DNA from: an uncultured Treponema sp.
Lineage (GTDB): Bacteria; Spirochaetota; Spirochaetia; Treponematales; Treponemataceae
DNA length: 56,679 bases
Direction of reading: 5' to 3'
Assembly (NCBI GenBank): GCA_937894335.1
Contig: CALCRU010000004.1
Location: 1-56,679, forward strand
Positions within the stretch are counted from its first letter, which is position 1; every line of letters begins with the position of its first letter. Shown here piece by piece: positions 50,112 to 56,679 of this stretch. A model generated the notes under the pieces. It ran no database searches and was not told where the DNA came from. It saw nothing but the letters and a program-made list of their open reading frames with translations. The position numbers were made by a program, and so were the translations under genes.

Positions 50112-51158
50112 TTAACCATTCACAAGCATAAGAATATGTTCGGGAATTTTATTGCGCGGCAAAACTGACTTTGCAGCATCCAGCTCTATTGCTGCGGCAG
50201 GCATACCAAACACGGCACATGTCGTTCTGTCTTCGACAATGGTGTAGCCTCCGTTATCAACTATTTCCTTGCAGCCTTCCGCACCGTCACGGCCCATTCC
50301 TGTAAGCAAAACGGCAAGGCACTGCTCTCTGTAATGATGTGCAGCAGAACGGAATGTCTTATTTACAGCAGGACGCAAAAATCTTTCTGGCGGTTCGTCA
50401 GAAATTTTAAGCATGGGACGACCGTCACTCTTTACAAAATCAATCAGCAGATGTTTTTCTGCTGGGGCCATATACACATGTCCTGGCTTGGGAATGTCTC
50501 CATCTGTAGCAAGATGCATGGGCGTATTGGGACAGACTGAATTAAACCAGTCCACCATTTTTTTGTCCGCACCAACATCTATATGCTGAACATACAGTAT
50601 GGGAAGGGGGAAATTTCTTCCAAGCCCCGTAAGGACATCTTCTACAGCCTTTGGTCCTCCAGTAGAGGCTCCTATGCACAGAACCTTAAAGTCAAACCTG
50701 TGCTTTTCTCCTAAAGAAGAATCTTCTCCATCAGGATTTGAAGAGGCGTGCTTGGGATGAATGTCGTTCTTTTCAAGTGCATTCTTCAAATCCGTTACAA
50801 AAAAAGAAAAAGAGTTTGAACTGTAGGAGGCAAACTGTGGCTTTTTTTCAAAAAGAATTGCACCTGCTTCTATTGCGGCAGTTCTACATGAACAGTCCTC
50901 ATAATAAATTGCAACAGGGATTCCCATTTCTCCCGAAAGGATTTTTGTAGCCTCCACTCCGTTAAGTTCAGGCATGTCGTAATCAGAAACAACTACATCT
51001 ACGACATTTTCCTTGCAGAAGTCAACGGCTTTTCTTCCGTTTGAAACTGATGCGACAACATCAAAAAATTCAGAACCAGAAAAAACTTTTTCCAGTATGC
51101 CGCGAGAAATTGCAGAGTCATCAACAATAAGCAGTCTGTATTTGGGCGCCGAAATCAT
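50112..51158 (-). CDS. cheB: CheB chemoreceptor methylesterase
   Basis: 348 aa. N-terminal receiver (L-I-V-D-D-S-A-I-S-R; phospho-Asp in V-S-D-Y-D-M-P) joined to a methylesterase domain with the catalytic Ser (C-I-G-A-S-T-G-G-P), His (Y-V-Q-H-I-D) and Asp (G-M-G-R-D-G-A-E-G). It demethylates receptors when phosphorylated. The start overlaps the stop of the CheW gene (ATGA). Confidence 0.96.
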   Translation of the reverse strand: MISAPKYRLLIVDDSAISRGILEKVFSGSEFFDVVASVSNGRKAVDFCKENVVDVVVSDYDMPELNGVEATKILSGEMGIPVAIYYEDCSCRTAAIEAGAILFEKKPQFASYSSNSFSFFVTDLKNALEKNDIHPKHASSNPDGEDSSLGEKHRFDFKVLCIGASTGGPKAVEDVLTGLGRNFPLPILYVQHIDVGADKKMVDWFNSVCPNTPMHLATDGDIPKPGHVYMAPAEKHLLIDFVKSDGRPMLKISDEPPERFLRPAVNKTFRSAAHHYREQCLAVLLTGMGRDGAEGCKEIVDNGGYTIVEDRTTCAVFGMPAAAIELDAAKSVLPRNKIPEHILMLVNG

Positions 51159-51580
51159 TTAGCTACCCCCGAAAGGTCTTTACGCATTTTTTCTTCTATC
51201 CTGTCTGCGTCAAAGAAATAGATAAACTCCTGCCTGTATTTTACCCGGTCTTCAAAAATGTCTTCCTTTTCAGGCTCAAAGAAAAGCTCAATGTTTGACA
51301 CATGGATGCAAAACTGGTCGTCATCCCTCTTAAGGACAATGAATGTAAGTCCGTCTATTTCGGGAAACAGTTCTTCATCCATGACGAGTACATTTACCGC
51401 CGTGTAGGGATTACCGTGAACATTTAAAATGCCCTCAATATAATCAGGAACAAACGGCAGTTTGCGAACCTTTTGTGCGTGAACAATCTGCTTTATGAGC
51501 GAGCCCCTTAACGCATAACGGTAATTGTTTATGCTAAAGATAAGGAAAGACTCTTCTGTAAGGACGGTGGCTTCTTCCAT
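51155..51580 (-). CDS. cheW: CheW-like coupling protein
   Basis: 141 aa, a single CheW domain: F-S-I-N-N-Y-R-Y-A-L at the start, L-P-F-V-P-D-Y-I-E-G-I-L-N-V-H-G-N (the common P-x-Y-x-x-G-x-x-x-x-R/H-G core) and a C-terminal extension of about 20 residues. It links the receptor to a histidine kinase. It sits 3 bp after the receptor gene, so the two are probably a dedicated pair. Confidence 0.9.
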   Translation of the reverse strand: MEEATVLTEESFLIFSINNYRYALRGSLIKQIVHAQKVRKLPFVPDYIEGILNVHGNPYTAVNVLVMDEELFPEIDGLTFIVLKRDDDQFCIHVSNIELFFEPEKEDIFEDRVKYRQEFIYFFDADRIEEKMRKDLSGVAK

Positions 51581-51583
51581 CAG

Positions 51584-53425
51584 TTATTTTCCCTTCTTTG
51601 CCTTTGCCTTTGCCTTCTCTTCATTCATTTCTTCCTCTGAAGATTTTACGGTATTGTTCAACTCCTCAGACATCTTTCTGATGTGTTCGGAAGAAGAAGA
51701 AATGTTGTCTGTTGCAACTGCAAAGTTTTCTACACCGGCAGAAATCTGCTTTAAGGCAATAAGAATCTGCTCGGAAGAATTTGACTGCTGCTGAATTATG
51801 TCGGTAATGTCGCCAGCACTGCTTGCTGTAATTTCGGCAGAGTCCTTTATACTTGCAAAGCGCTCTCCAAGCGATTTTGCATTTTCGTAACCAGCATTGA
51901 TTTTTTCTGTTCCGCTTTCGGAAGCAAGAATAAGGCTGTCTGAAGAATGCTGAATTTCTGTAATCTTTTCCTTGATTTCCTTTGTACCGTCAATAATGCC
52001 GTCACTAAGGCGTCGGATTTCGTTTGCAACAATCCTAAAGCTCTTTCCTGCTTCACCAGCACTACTTGCTTCAAGTTCCGCGTTAAATGCTATGATTTTT
52101 GCCTGGTCTGCAACATTGTTAATAAGGGTAACGATGTCCCAGATGCTTTCAATTTTGTCACTCAGAACCTTCATGCCGTCAATGGTCTGCTGGTTGGCGT
52201 CAAAAATTGCATGCAGTTGGTTTACATTCTCTTCGATTGATGCAACACCGTCCGCAACATCGGAGCTTGTTTTTTCGGCAACATGAGAAACATCCCGTAT
52301 CTTTGAAGCAATGCTTTCTGAAAGTGCGTTGGAGTCTTCCATTGTGGCAACAATCTCTTTAACAGCCGCACTCTGGTCTTGGCTAGTGGCGGCATTTTCT
52401 TTTGCAGCAACAACAAGAGTCTGCGTTTCTTCAAAGAGTTTGGCACCAAGTTCCTGCTCACCCTTTCGCATTTTCTGAATGGTACGAATATTCATTACTG
52501 AACAGAAGATGCTGAATATGACGAGGGCAATTTCAAATATGATAATTATGTTTGCAAGAGTGCCCTTAAAATCCTGTACTGAACCTTCGGCAACAATAAA
52601 CCATGGAGCAGGTCCAACTTTTGTAATGGCATAGTATTTTTTGGAGTTAACAAGAGTTCTTGTGGTACCGTCAAGCCACTCAGCCTTAGAGCCAGGAAAA
52701 TCGGATACTGTAAAATAATTTACATTCATGATTTTAGACTGGTCTTCGCTGGTCATGTACAGTCCGTTGTCCGTTATTACTTCCATTGTGGCAGTTTTTG
52801 AGATTTTTATTTCCCTTAGGAGAGCAACCAAATCATCAAGAATCATGTCGCATCCGACTACGCCCTTTATTTTTCCGTTTGTATCTGTTACCGCCTGAGA
52901 AATGGTTACTGCAATTTTATTTGTCTGAACATCTACATAAGGTGAAGAAAATTGAACTTCGCCTTTATTGGCAACGGCATTTTTATACCATTCTCGGGTA
53001 GCGGGGTCAAATCCGCTTGAAGGCATCCAGCCACTGCTTTCTATAAAGTATCCATTGCCTCTTTCCCAATTTTCTACTGTAGTATAATAAATTGATGAAG
53101 CTGTTCCCAAGTTTTCCGCAAATTTTTCCACGAGAAACTGAATTACTTCTTTGTCATCGGTTATGGAAACAATGTTCGTAAAGTTTTCAACATTTATCAT
53201 AACCGGAGACATTTTTTCCAGCATGTTTGCACTTACACGCTCTACAGACTTTGTAAGTTCCGCATCCATGTAGTACTTAAGGATTTTATCAGACACATTA
53301 TAGAAGAAAGTACAGGCAACAATTGTTACCGTTAAAAGTGGTGCAAGACTTCCCCAGAAAAGTCTGCTGGCTTTCTTTCTCGTTGACATGTTTTTCATCT
53401 TGTCTTTTGCCATTTGACGCTCCAC
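51584..53425 (-). CDS. Methyl-accepting chemotaxis protein (dCache sensor, atypical tip)
   Basis: 613 aa. Membrane helix ~28-48, a periplasmic sensor of dCache type (~50-290, with W-Y-K-N-A-V and F-S-S-P-Y-V-D), a second helix (~295-318) and a long cytoplasmic coiled coil. No HAMP domain is recognisable after the second helix. The hairpin tip, normally D-Q-T-N-L-L-A-L-N-A-A-I-E-A, reads D-Q-A-K-I-I-A-F-N-A-E-L-E-A here, so contact with CheW/CheA may be specific to this cluster. The tail is Lys/Glu-rich. A sigma-28-like promoter precedes it. Confidence 0.92.
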   Translation of the reverse strand: MERQMAKDKMKNMSTRKKASRLFWGSLAPLLTVTIVACTFFYNVSDKILKYYMDAELTKSVERVSANMLEKMSPVMINVENFTNIVSITDDKEVIQFLVEKFAENLGTASSIYYTTVENWERGNGYFIESSGWMPSSGFDPATREWYKNAVANKGEVQFSSPYVDVQTNKIAVTISQAVTDTNGKIKGVVGCDMILDDLVALLREIKISKTATMEVITDNGLYMTSEDQSKIMNVNYFTVSDFPGSKAEWLDGTTRTLVNSKKYYAITKVGPAPWFIVAEGSVQDFKGTLANIIIIFEIALVIFSIFCSVMNIRTIQKMRKGEQELGAKLFEETQTLVVAAKENAATSQDQSAAVKEIVATMEDSNALSESIASKIRDVSHVAEKTSSDVADGVASIEENVNQLHAIFDANQQTIDGMKVLSDKIESIWDIVTLINNVADQAKIIAFNAELEASSAGEAGKSFRIVANEIRRLSDGIIDGTKEIKEKITEIQHSSDSLILASESGTEKINAGYENAKSLGERFASIKDSAEITASSAGDITDIIQQQSNSSEQILIALKQISAGVENFAVATDNISSSSEHIRKMSEELNNTVKSSEEEMNEEKAKAKAKKGK

Positions 53426-53451
53426 ATCTTTAAAAAGATTTCATCGGTAGA

Positions 53452-53477
53452 TTATCGGCACTTCTGCCGAATTTTTA
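53452..53477 (-). promoter_or_regulatory. Sigma-28 (FliA)-like promoter of the chemosensory operon
   Basis: On the minus strand, TAAA (53477-53474), 14 bp, GCCGATAA (53459-53452). The -10 is a full match to the FliA consensus; the spacing is one shorter than the usual 15. It lies 27 bp before the MCP start and links this operon to FlgM control. Confidence 0.7.
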
Positions 53478-53509
53478 TACTATTTATTTTTTAAGTTGTT
53501 TAAATAATC

Positions 53510-53538
53510 TTGTATTTGAGCATGAAATTCAGTATCAT
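53510..53538 (+). promoter_or_regulatory. pyrBIC promoter
   Basis: TTGTAT (53510-53515), 17 bp, TATCAT (53533-53538). The leader would be about 20 nt and includes an AAGGGGG ribosome-binding site. There is no room for an attenuator or riboswitch. Confidence 0.55.
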
Positions 53539-53565
53539 AGGGCATTAGTAAAAAGGGGGCATCTT

Positions 53566-54489
53566 ATGATGACTGGCAGGCATATTATTGAGCCGGGGGA
53601 TTTGTCGGTTGCAGAAATTGACGAGATTTGTCATGTTGCAGAGCAGATTATTGTAGACCCTGTTTCTTTTCAGGATGTGTGTCGCGGGAAAATTCTTGCG
53701 ACACTTTTTTTTGAGCCGAGCACGCGCACAAGGTTAAGTTTTGAGGCCGCCATGCTACATTTGGGCGGTACTGTAGAAGGCTTTGCAGATGCAAGCTACA
53801 CTTCTAGCACAAAGGGCGAAACTCTAGCAGACACAATCCGCGTAGTAAGTTCATATGTAGACATTATTGCAATGCGCTCTCCAAAAGAAGGTGCGGCACT
53901 TCTTGCGTCAAAATACAGCGCCTGTCCTGTTATAAACGCTGGTGACGGAGGTCATTACCATCCCACGCAAACACTTACAGACCTTCTTACCATACGGGCC
54001 TTACAGGGTGGATTTGAAGGACACACAGTTGGCTTCTGCGGAGACCTTAAGTTTGGAAGAACCGTTCACTCCCTTGCAAAGGCAATGAGCCGCTATCCAA
54101 ACAACAAATTCGTCTTCATTAGCCCGGAAGAACTTCGCGTTCCCGAATACATTACCAAGGATATTCTGGACCCAGCAGGAATTCAGTACACTACAGCCGA
54201 ACGCCTTGAAGAAGTTATAGGCGACCTAGACATTCTGTACATGACCCGCGTTCAAAAGGAAAGGTTCTTTAACGAACAGGATTACATCCGCCTTAAGGAC
54301 AGCTACATTCTTGACAGCGAAAAGATGAAGCTTGCACGCAAAGAAATGATTGTACTGCATCCTCTGCCCCGCGTAAACGAAATTGCACCAGAAGTAGACA
54401 ACGACCCTCGCGCCGCCTACTTTAAGCAGGTTAAGTATGGAATGTATGCCCGAATGGCACTGATTGCAAAACTTACCGGATGCCTTTAA
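53566..54489 (+). CDS. pyrB: Aspartate carbamoyltransferase, catalytic subunit
   Basis: 307 aa, full length. It has the carbamoyl-phosphate-binding F-E-P-S-T-R-T-R-L-S-F-E and the C-terminal aspartate-binding H-P-L-P-R-V-N-E-I. It makes N-carbamoyl-aspartate, the committed step of pyrimidine synthesis. First gene of a pyrB-pyrI-pyrC operon, preceded by a strong AAGGGGG ribosome-binding site. Confidence 0.97.
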   Translation: MMTGRHIIEPGDLSVAEIDEICHVAEQIIVDPVSFQDVCRGKILATLFFEPSTRTRLSFEAAMLHLGGTVEGFADASYTSSTKGETLADTIRVVSSYVDIIAMRSPKEGAALLASKYSACPVINAGDGGHYHPTQTLTDLLTIRALQGGFEGHTVGFCGDLKFGRTVHSLAKAMSRYPNNKFVFISPEELRVPEYITKDILDPAGIQYTTAERLEEVIGDLDILYMTRVQKERFFNEQDYIRLKDSYILDSEKMKLARKEMIVLHPLPRVNEIAPEVDNDPRAAYFKQVKYGMYARMALIAKLTGCL

Positions 54490-54516
54490 TGGACGACCTT
54501 AAAACTGGAGGAAAAA

Positions 54517-54975
54517 ATGCTTAATGTAGAAGAAATAAAAAACGGTTTGGTAATAGACCACATACGGGCAGGAAGCGGATGGAAGGTTTTCCAGTGGCTT
54601 GGACTTCATACGGGAAAATACAGTTGCGCCCTTATTGTAAACGCTGCATCAAATAAAAGCGGAAAAAAGGACATTATCAAAATAGACAACATCATAAACA
54701 TTGACTACAGCGTACTTGGCTTTATAGACCCGAACATTACCGTCAATGTAATTCAGAATTCAAAAATCGTAAGAAAGATAAACATGTCCCTGCCCGAAAA
54801 AATTGAAGGAGTAATCCGTTGCAAGAACCCCCGTTGCATTACGATTACGGAGCGCTATGTAAAACAAGAGTTCCGCCTTGTAGACAGGGCAAAGGCAGAA
54901 TACCAGTGCATGTACTGCGATGCAAAATACACTGGCGGTGCCGATGCATTTGAACTTGAAACAACAGAATCTTAG
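54517..54975 (+). CDS. pyrI: Aspartate carbamoyltransferase, regulatory subunit
   Basis: 152 aa. N-terminal nucleotide-binding domain (G-L-V-I-D-H-I; L-G-L-H-T-G-K-Y-S-C) and a C-terminal zinc domain with four cysteines, C-K-N-P-R-C and C-M-Y-C, that contacts PyrB. It gives feedback control by CTP and ATP. GGAGG ribosome-binding site. Confidence 0.96.
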   Translation: MLNVEEIKNGLVIDHIRAGSGWKVFQWLGLHTGKYSCALIVNAASNKSGKKDIIKIDNIINIDYSVLGFIDPNITVNVIQNSKIVRKINMSLPEKIEGVIRCKNPRCITITERYVKQEFRLVDRAKAEYQCMYCDAKYTGGADAFELETTES

Positions 54976-54985
54976 GAAGGATAAA

Positions 54986-56329
54986 ATGAAAGACCTGCTT
55001 TTAATTTATAACGCCCGTCTTGTGGATAAAAACATTGATGTAAAAAACGGAGCCGTCCTTATTAAAGGAAAAGAAATTGCCGGATTCCCAGAAAAGGAAA
55101 CTGTCAGAAGAATGCTAGAAGACAGGGACATTGCCAGCTTCGATGCAGGGGGACTTACTCTCATGCCCTCCTTCATAGACATGCACGCCCACTTTAGGGA
55201 TCCTGGTCAGACTCAAAAGGAAGACATTGAAAGCGGAGTTCACGCTGCGGCCGCTGGAGGATTCGGAACATGCGTCCTTATGCCAAACACAATGCCAGTG
55301 GTATCTTCTGCAAAAGACGCTTTGGGCAACAATAAAAAGGCAGAAAAACTTTCACTTGCACAGGTAATACAGAGCGTAAGCATTACAAAAAATTTTGACG
55401 GTCAGACATTAAGTCATCTTGCAAACATAAACAGAAAGGATATCCCCCTCATTACCGAAGATGGAAAAGAAGTTGCAGACTCTTCCGTTATGCTTAACGC
55501 AATGAAAATTGCCGCAAAGAAAAACATAATCGTAAGCTGCCACTGCGAAGATCCTGCCCTCGCAATAGAAGCCAGACCACTTAGAAAAAAAGCTCTCCAA
55601 CTTCTGCGTTCAAACAAGGGACATCCCCTTGCGGCACAAAAAAAAGAAGCCTCAGACTTGCTTGCTCAGGCTAACGCACTGCTTGCCACTGCGGAAGATG
55701 TCGCCACATTCCGCAACATACGCCTTGCACAGGATGCAAAGTGCCACCTTCACCTTTGCCATGTAAGTACGGCCGCCTGCATAGACGCACTGCGAAAGGC
55801 TAAGGAAAAAGGAATAAATGTTACAGCAGAAGTTACGCCCCACCACATTACTCTTACAGGAGACAGAGGAGACAACCGCTTTCAGATTGTGAACCCTCCG
55901 TTAAGAAACGAAAACGACAGACAGGCTCTAATAAAAGCCCTTAAGGACGGAACTGTTTCTTGTATTGCAACAGACCACGCTCCCCACACTGCCGCCGACA
56001 AGGCATCAGGTTCTCCGGGATTCAGCGGACTGGAAACGGCATTTGCTTCATGCTACACCACGCTCTGCATGCAGAACGGATTTTCGCTTAGGGAACTTTC
56101 TGCCCTTATGTCTGCAAACCCGGCGGAACTTCTGGGACTTACAAAACAGGGACTTCTTGCCGACGGTTACGAAGCCAATCTTGTTCTTGTTAATACAGAA
56201 AAGACATGGACTGTACGGGGCGATGAATTTGCAAGCCGGGGAAAATACACTCCCTTGGAAGGAAAAAAACTTACTGGATTTGTTGAGGCAACTGTCTTTA
56301 GGGGCAAGGTTGTGTTTCAGGCTATATAG
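54986..56329 (+). CDS. pyrC: Dihydroorotase (class I)
   Basis: 447 aa from the ATG at 54986 (GGAAGG ribosome-binding site). Amidohydrolase barrel with D-M-H-A-H-F-R-D-P-G (metal His pair), S-C-H-C-E-D (about 181), H-L-C-H-V-S-T-A and A-T-D-H-A-P-H. It closes carbamoyl-aspartate to dihydroorotate. The length and the HxHxRxPG form place it with the class I enzymes. Some inactive PyrC-like proteins assist PyrB in other bacteria; the motifs here look intact. Confidence 0.94.
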   Translation: MKDLLLIYNARLVDKNIDVKNGAVLIKGKEIAGFPEKETVRRMLEDRDIASFDAGGLTLMPSFIDMHAHFRDPGQTQKEDIESGVHAAAAGGFGTCVLMPNTMPVVSSAKDALGNNKKAEKLSLAQVIQSVSITKNFDGQTLSHLANINRKDIPLITEDGKEVADSSVMLNAMKIAAKKNIIVSCHCEDPALAIEARPLRKKALQLLRSNKGHPLAAQKKEASDLLAQANALLATAEDVATFRNIRLAQDAKCHLHLCHVSTAACIDALRKAKEKGINVTAEVTPHHITLTGDRGDNRFQIVNPPLRNENDRQALIKALKDGTVSCIATDHAPHTAADKASGSPGFSGLETAFASCYTTLCMQNGFSLRELSALMSANPAELLGLTKQGLLADGYEANLVLVNTEKTWTVRGDEFASRGKYTPLEGKKLTGFVEATVFRGKVVFQAI

Positions 56330-56621
56330 GCTGACTGGGGGCAAGGCAATTCATGCTGCTGCTTCTGGTTTTTCCCATAATGTCGTAGCACAAAAAGTCG
56401 CCGTTTTCAGTCTGAACCGAACAGAACTCTTTTTCCAAATAGCCTCGCTTTAAATAGATGTGCTTGGCTGGGAAAGAAGCGTCCAGAATAACATCTTCGT
56501 ATGATTCAAAAATTTTTTGTTCGGCAAAGTCCAAGAGAAATTTTCCCAAGCCCTTGTGCTGGCATTCAGGCAGAACAAAAAGGCGTAGAATGTGATTTTC
56601 TTTTACAGTTACAGTTGCCAC
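56322..56621 (-). pseudogene. N-terminally truncated GNAT acetyltransferase
   Basis: 99 codons from a GTG. The segment covers only the C-terminal half of a GNAT fold: I-L-R-L-F-V-L-P-E-C-Q-H-K-G-L-G-K-F-L-L (acetyl-CoA loop) and A-K-H-I-Y-L-K-R-G-Y. The missing first strands and helices should lie upstream, but an in-frame TAG (56636-56634) stops the frame five codons before the GTG. Either a nonsense or frameshift change split the gene, or a sequencing error is present. The window ends 43 bp further, so the upstream part cannot be judged. The 3' end overlaps pyrC by 8 bp. Confidence 0.55.
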
Positions 56622-56679
56622 AGGTTTAAAAGCCTAATAAAATATAGAGAATTGTCGAAGAAAAGACGGGATTTTTCGG

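Overview
The window looks like chromosomal DNA of a host-associated (rumen or gut type) Treponema. The pointers are spirochaete-style lipoproteins with loose lipoboxes, a FlgM anti-sigma-28 gene, an oxygen-sensitive (class III) ribonucleotide reductase with its activase, rubrerythrin, a 4Fe-4S aldo/keto reductase, many c-di-GMP and chemosensory genes, and plant-polysaccharide enzymes (GH43, a CE2-like esterase). The assignment is inferred from gene content only. No rRNA, tRNA, CRISPR array, transposase or prophage was recognised. Coding density is very high and five convergent gene pairs overlap at their 3' ends.

Layout. 198-3754 (+): M15 peptidase lipoprotein, a CBM48-like/tyrosine-phosphatase fusion and an ATPase-HDOD regulator. 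3744-6843 (-): TrmH methyltransferase, a metal-site-less iron-ADH homologue, FlgM and RsmI. 6943-11020 (+): FtsK translocase with a 39-bp tandem repeat, then a GH18 protein. 11002-13810 (-): an SGNH esterase fused to cytidine deaminase and a membrane protein. 13863-16064 (+): PFL/UPF0210 protein and an acetyltransferase. 16047-18667 (-): proBA with an unknown upstream gene. 18791-20299 (+): GH43. 20296-23621 (-): nrdD-nrdG-unknown behind paired NrdR boxes. 23890-27118 (-): GluQ, acylphosphatase, GGDEF protein and TetR. 27252-33920: RND transporter, alpha/beta hydrolase, AraC, LolA-like protein and an outer-membrane barrel candidate. 33931-37301 (-): aldo/keto reductase, PaaK-like ligase and LEA lipoprotein. 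37509-39935 (+): ATP-grasp ligase and zinc-binding lipoprotein. 40050-42712 (-): a 53-residue Nif11-like peptide downstream of a clostripain-family peptidase. 42828-45263 (+): membrane HD-GYP protein. 45319-53425 (-): rubrerythrin, then a chemosensory operon (MCP, CheW, CheB, CheR, CheW-REC, adenylate cyclase) without CheA or CheY. 53566-56329 (+): pyrB-pyrI-pyrC. 56322-56621 (-): a truncated acetyltransferase.

Regulation is unusually legible. Three copies of one 15-bp palindrome (GATAACA-N-TGTTATC) tie the TetR/RND intergenic region to the LolA-like/barrel operon 4.5 kb away, suggesting one envelope-transport regulon. Tandem NrdR boxes 32 bp apart cover the nrdD promoter. A sigma-28-like promoter precedes the chemosensory operon. 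A Fur/Zur-type inverted repeat precedes the zinc-binding protein.

Most striking at the genome scale, at least six genes carry a TTGNNN-17 bp-TANNNT promoter whose -10 box ends exactly 6 nt before the ATG, which predicts leaderless mRNAs. Other candidates for something new are the Nif11-like peptide/clostripain pair, the two enzyme fusions (carbohydrate-binding/phosphatase and esterase/cytidine deaminase), and the catalytically dead-looking iron-ADH next to TrmH.
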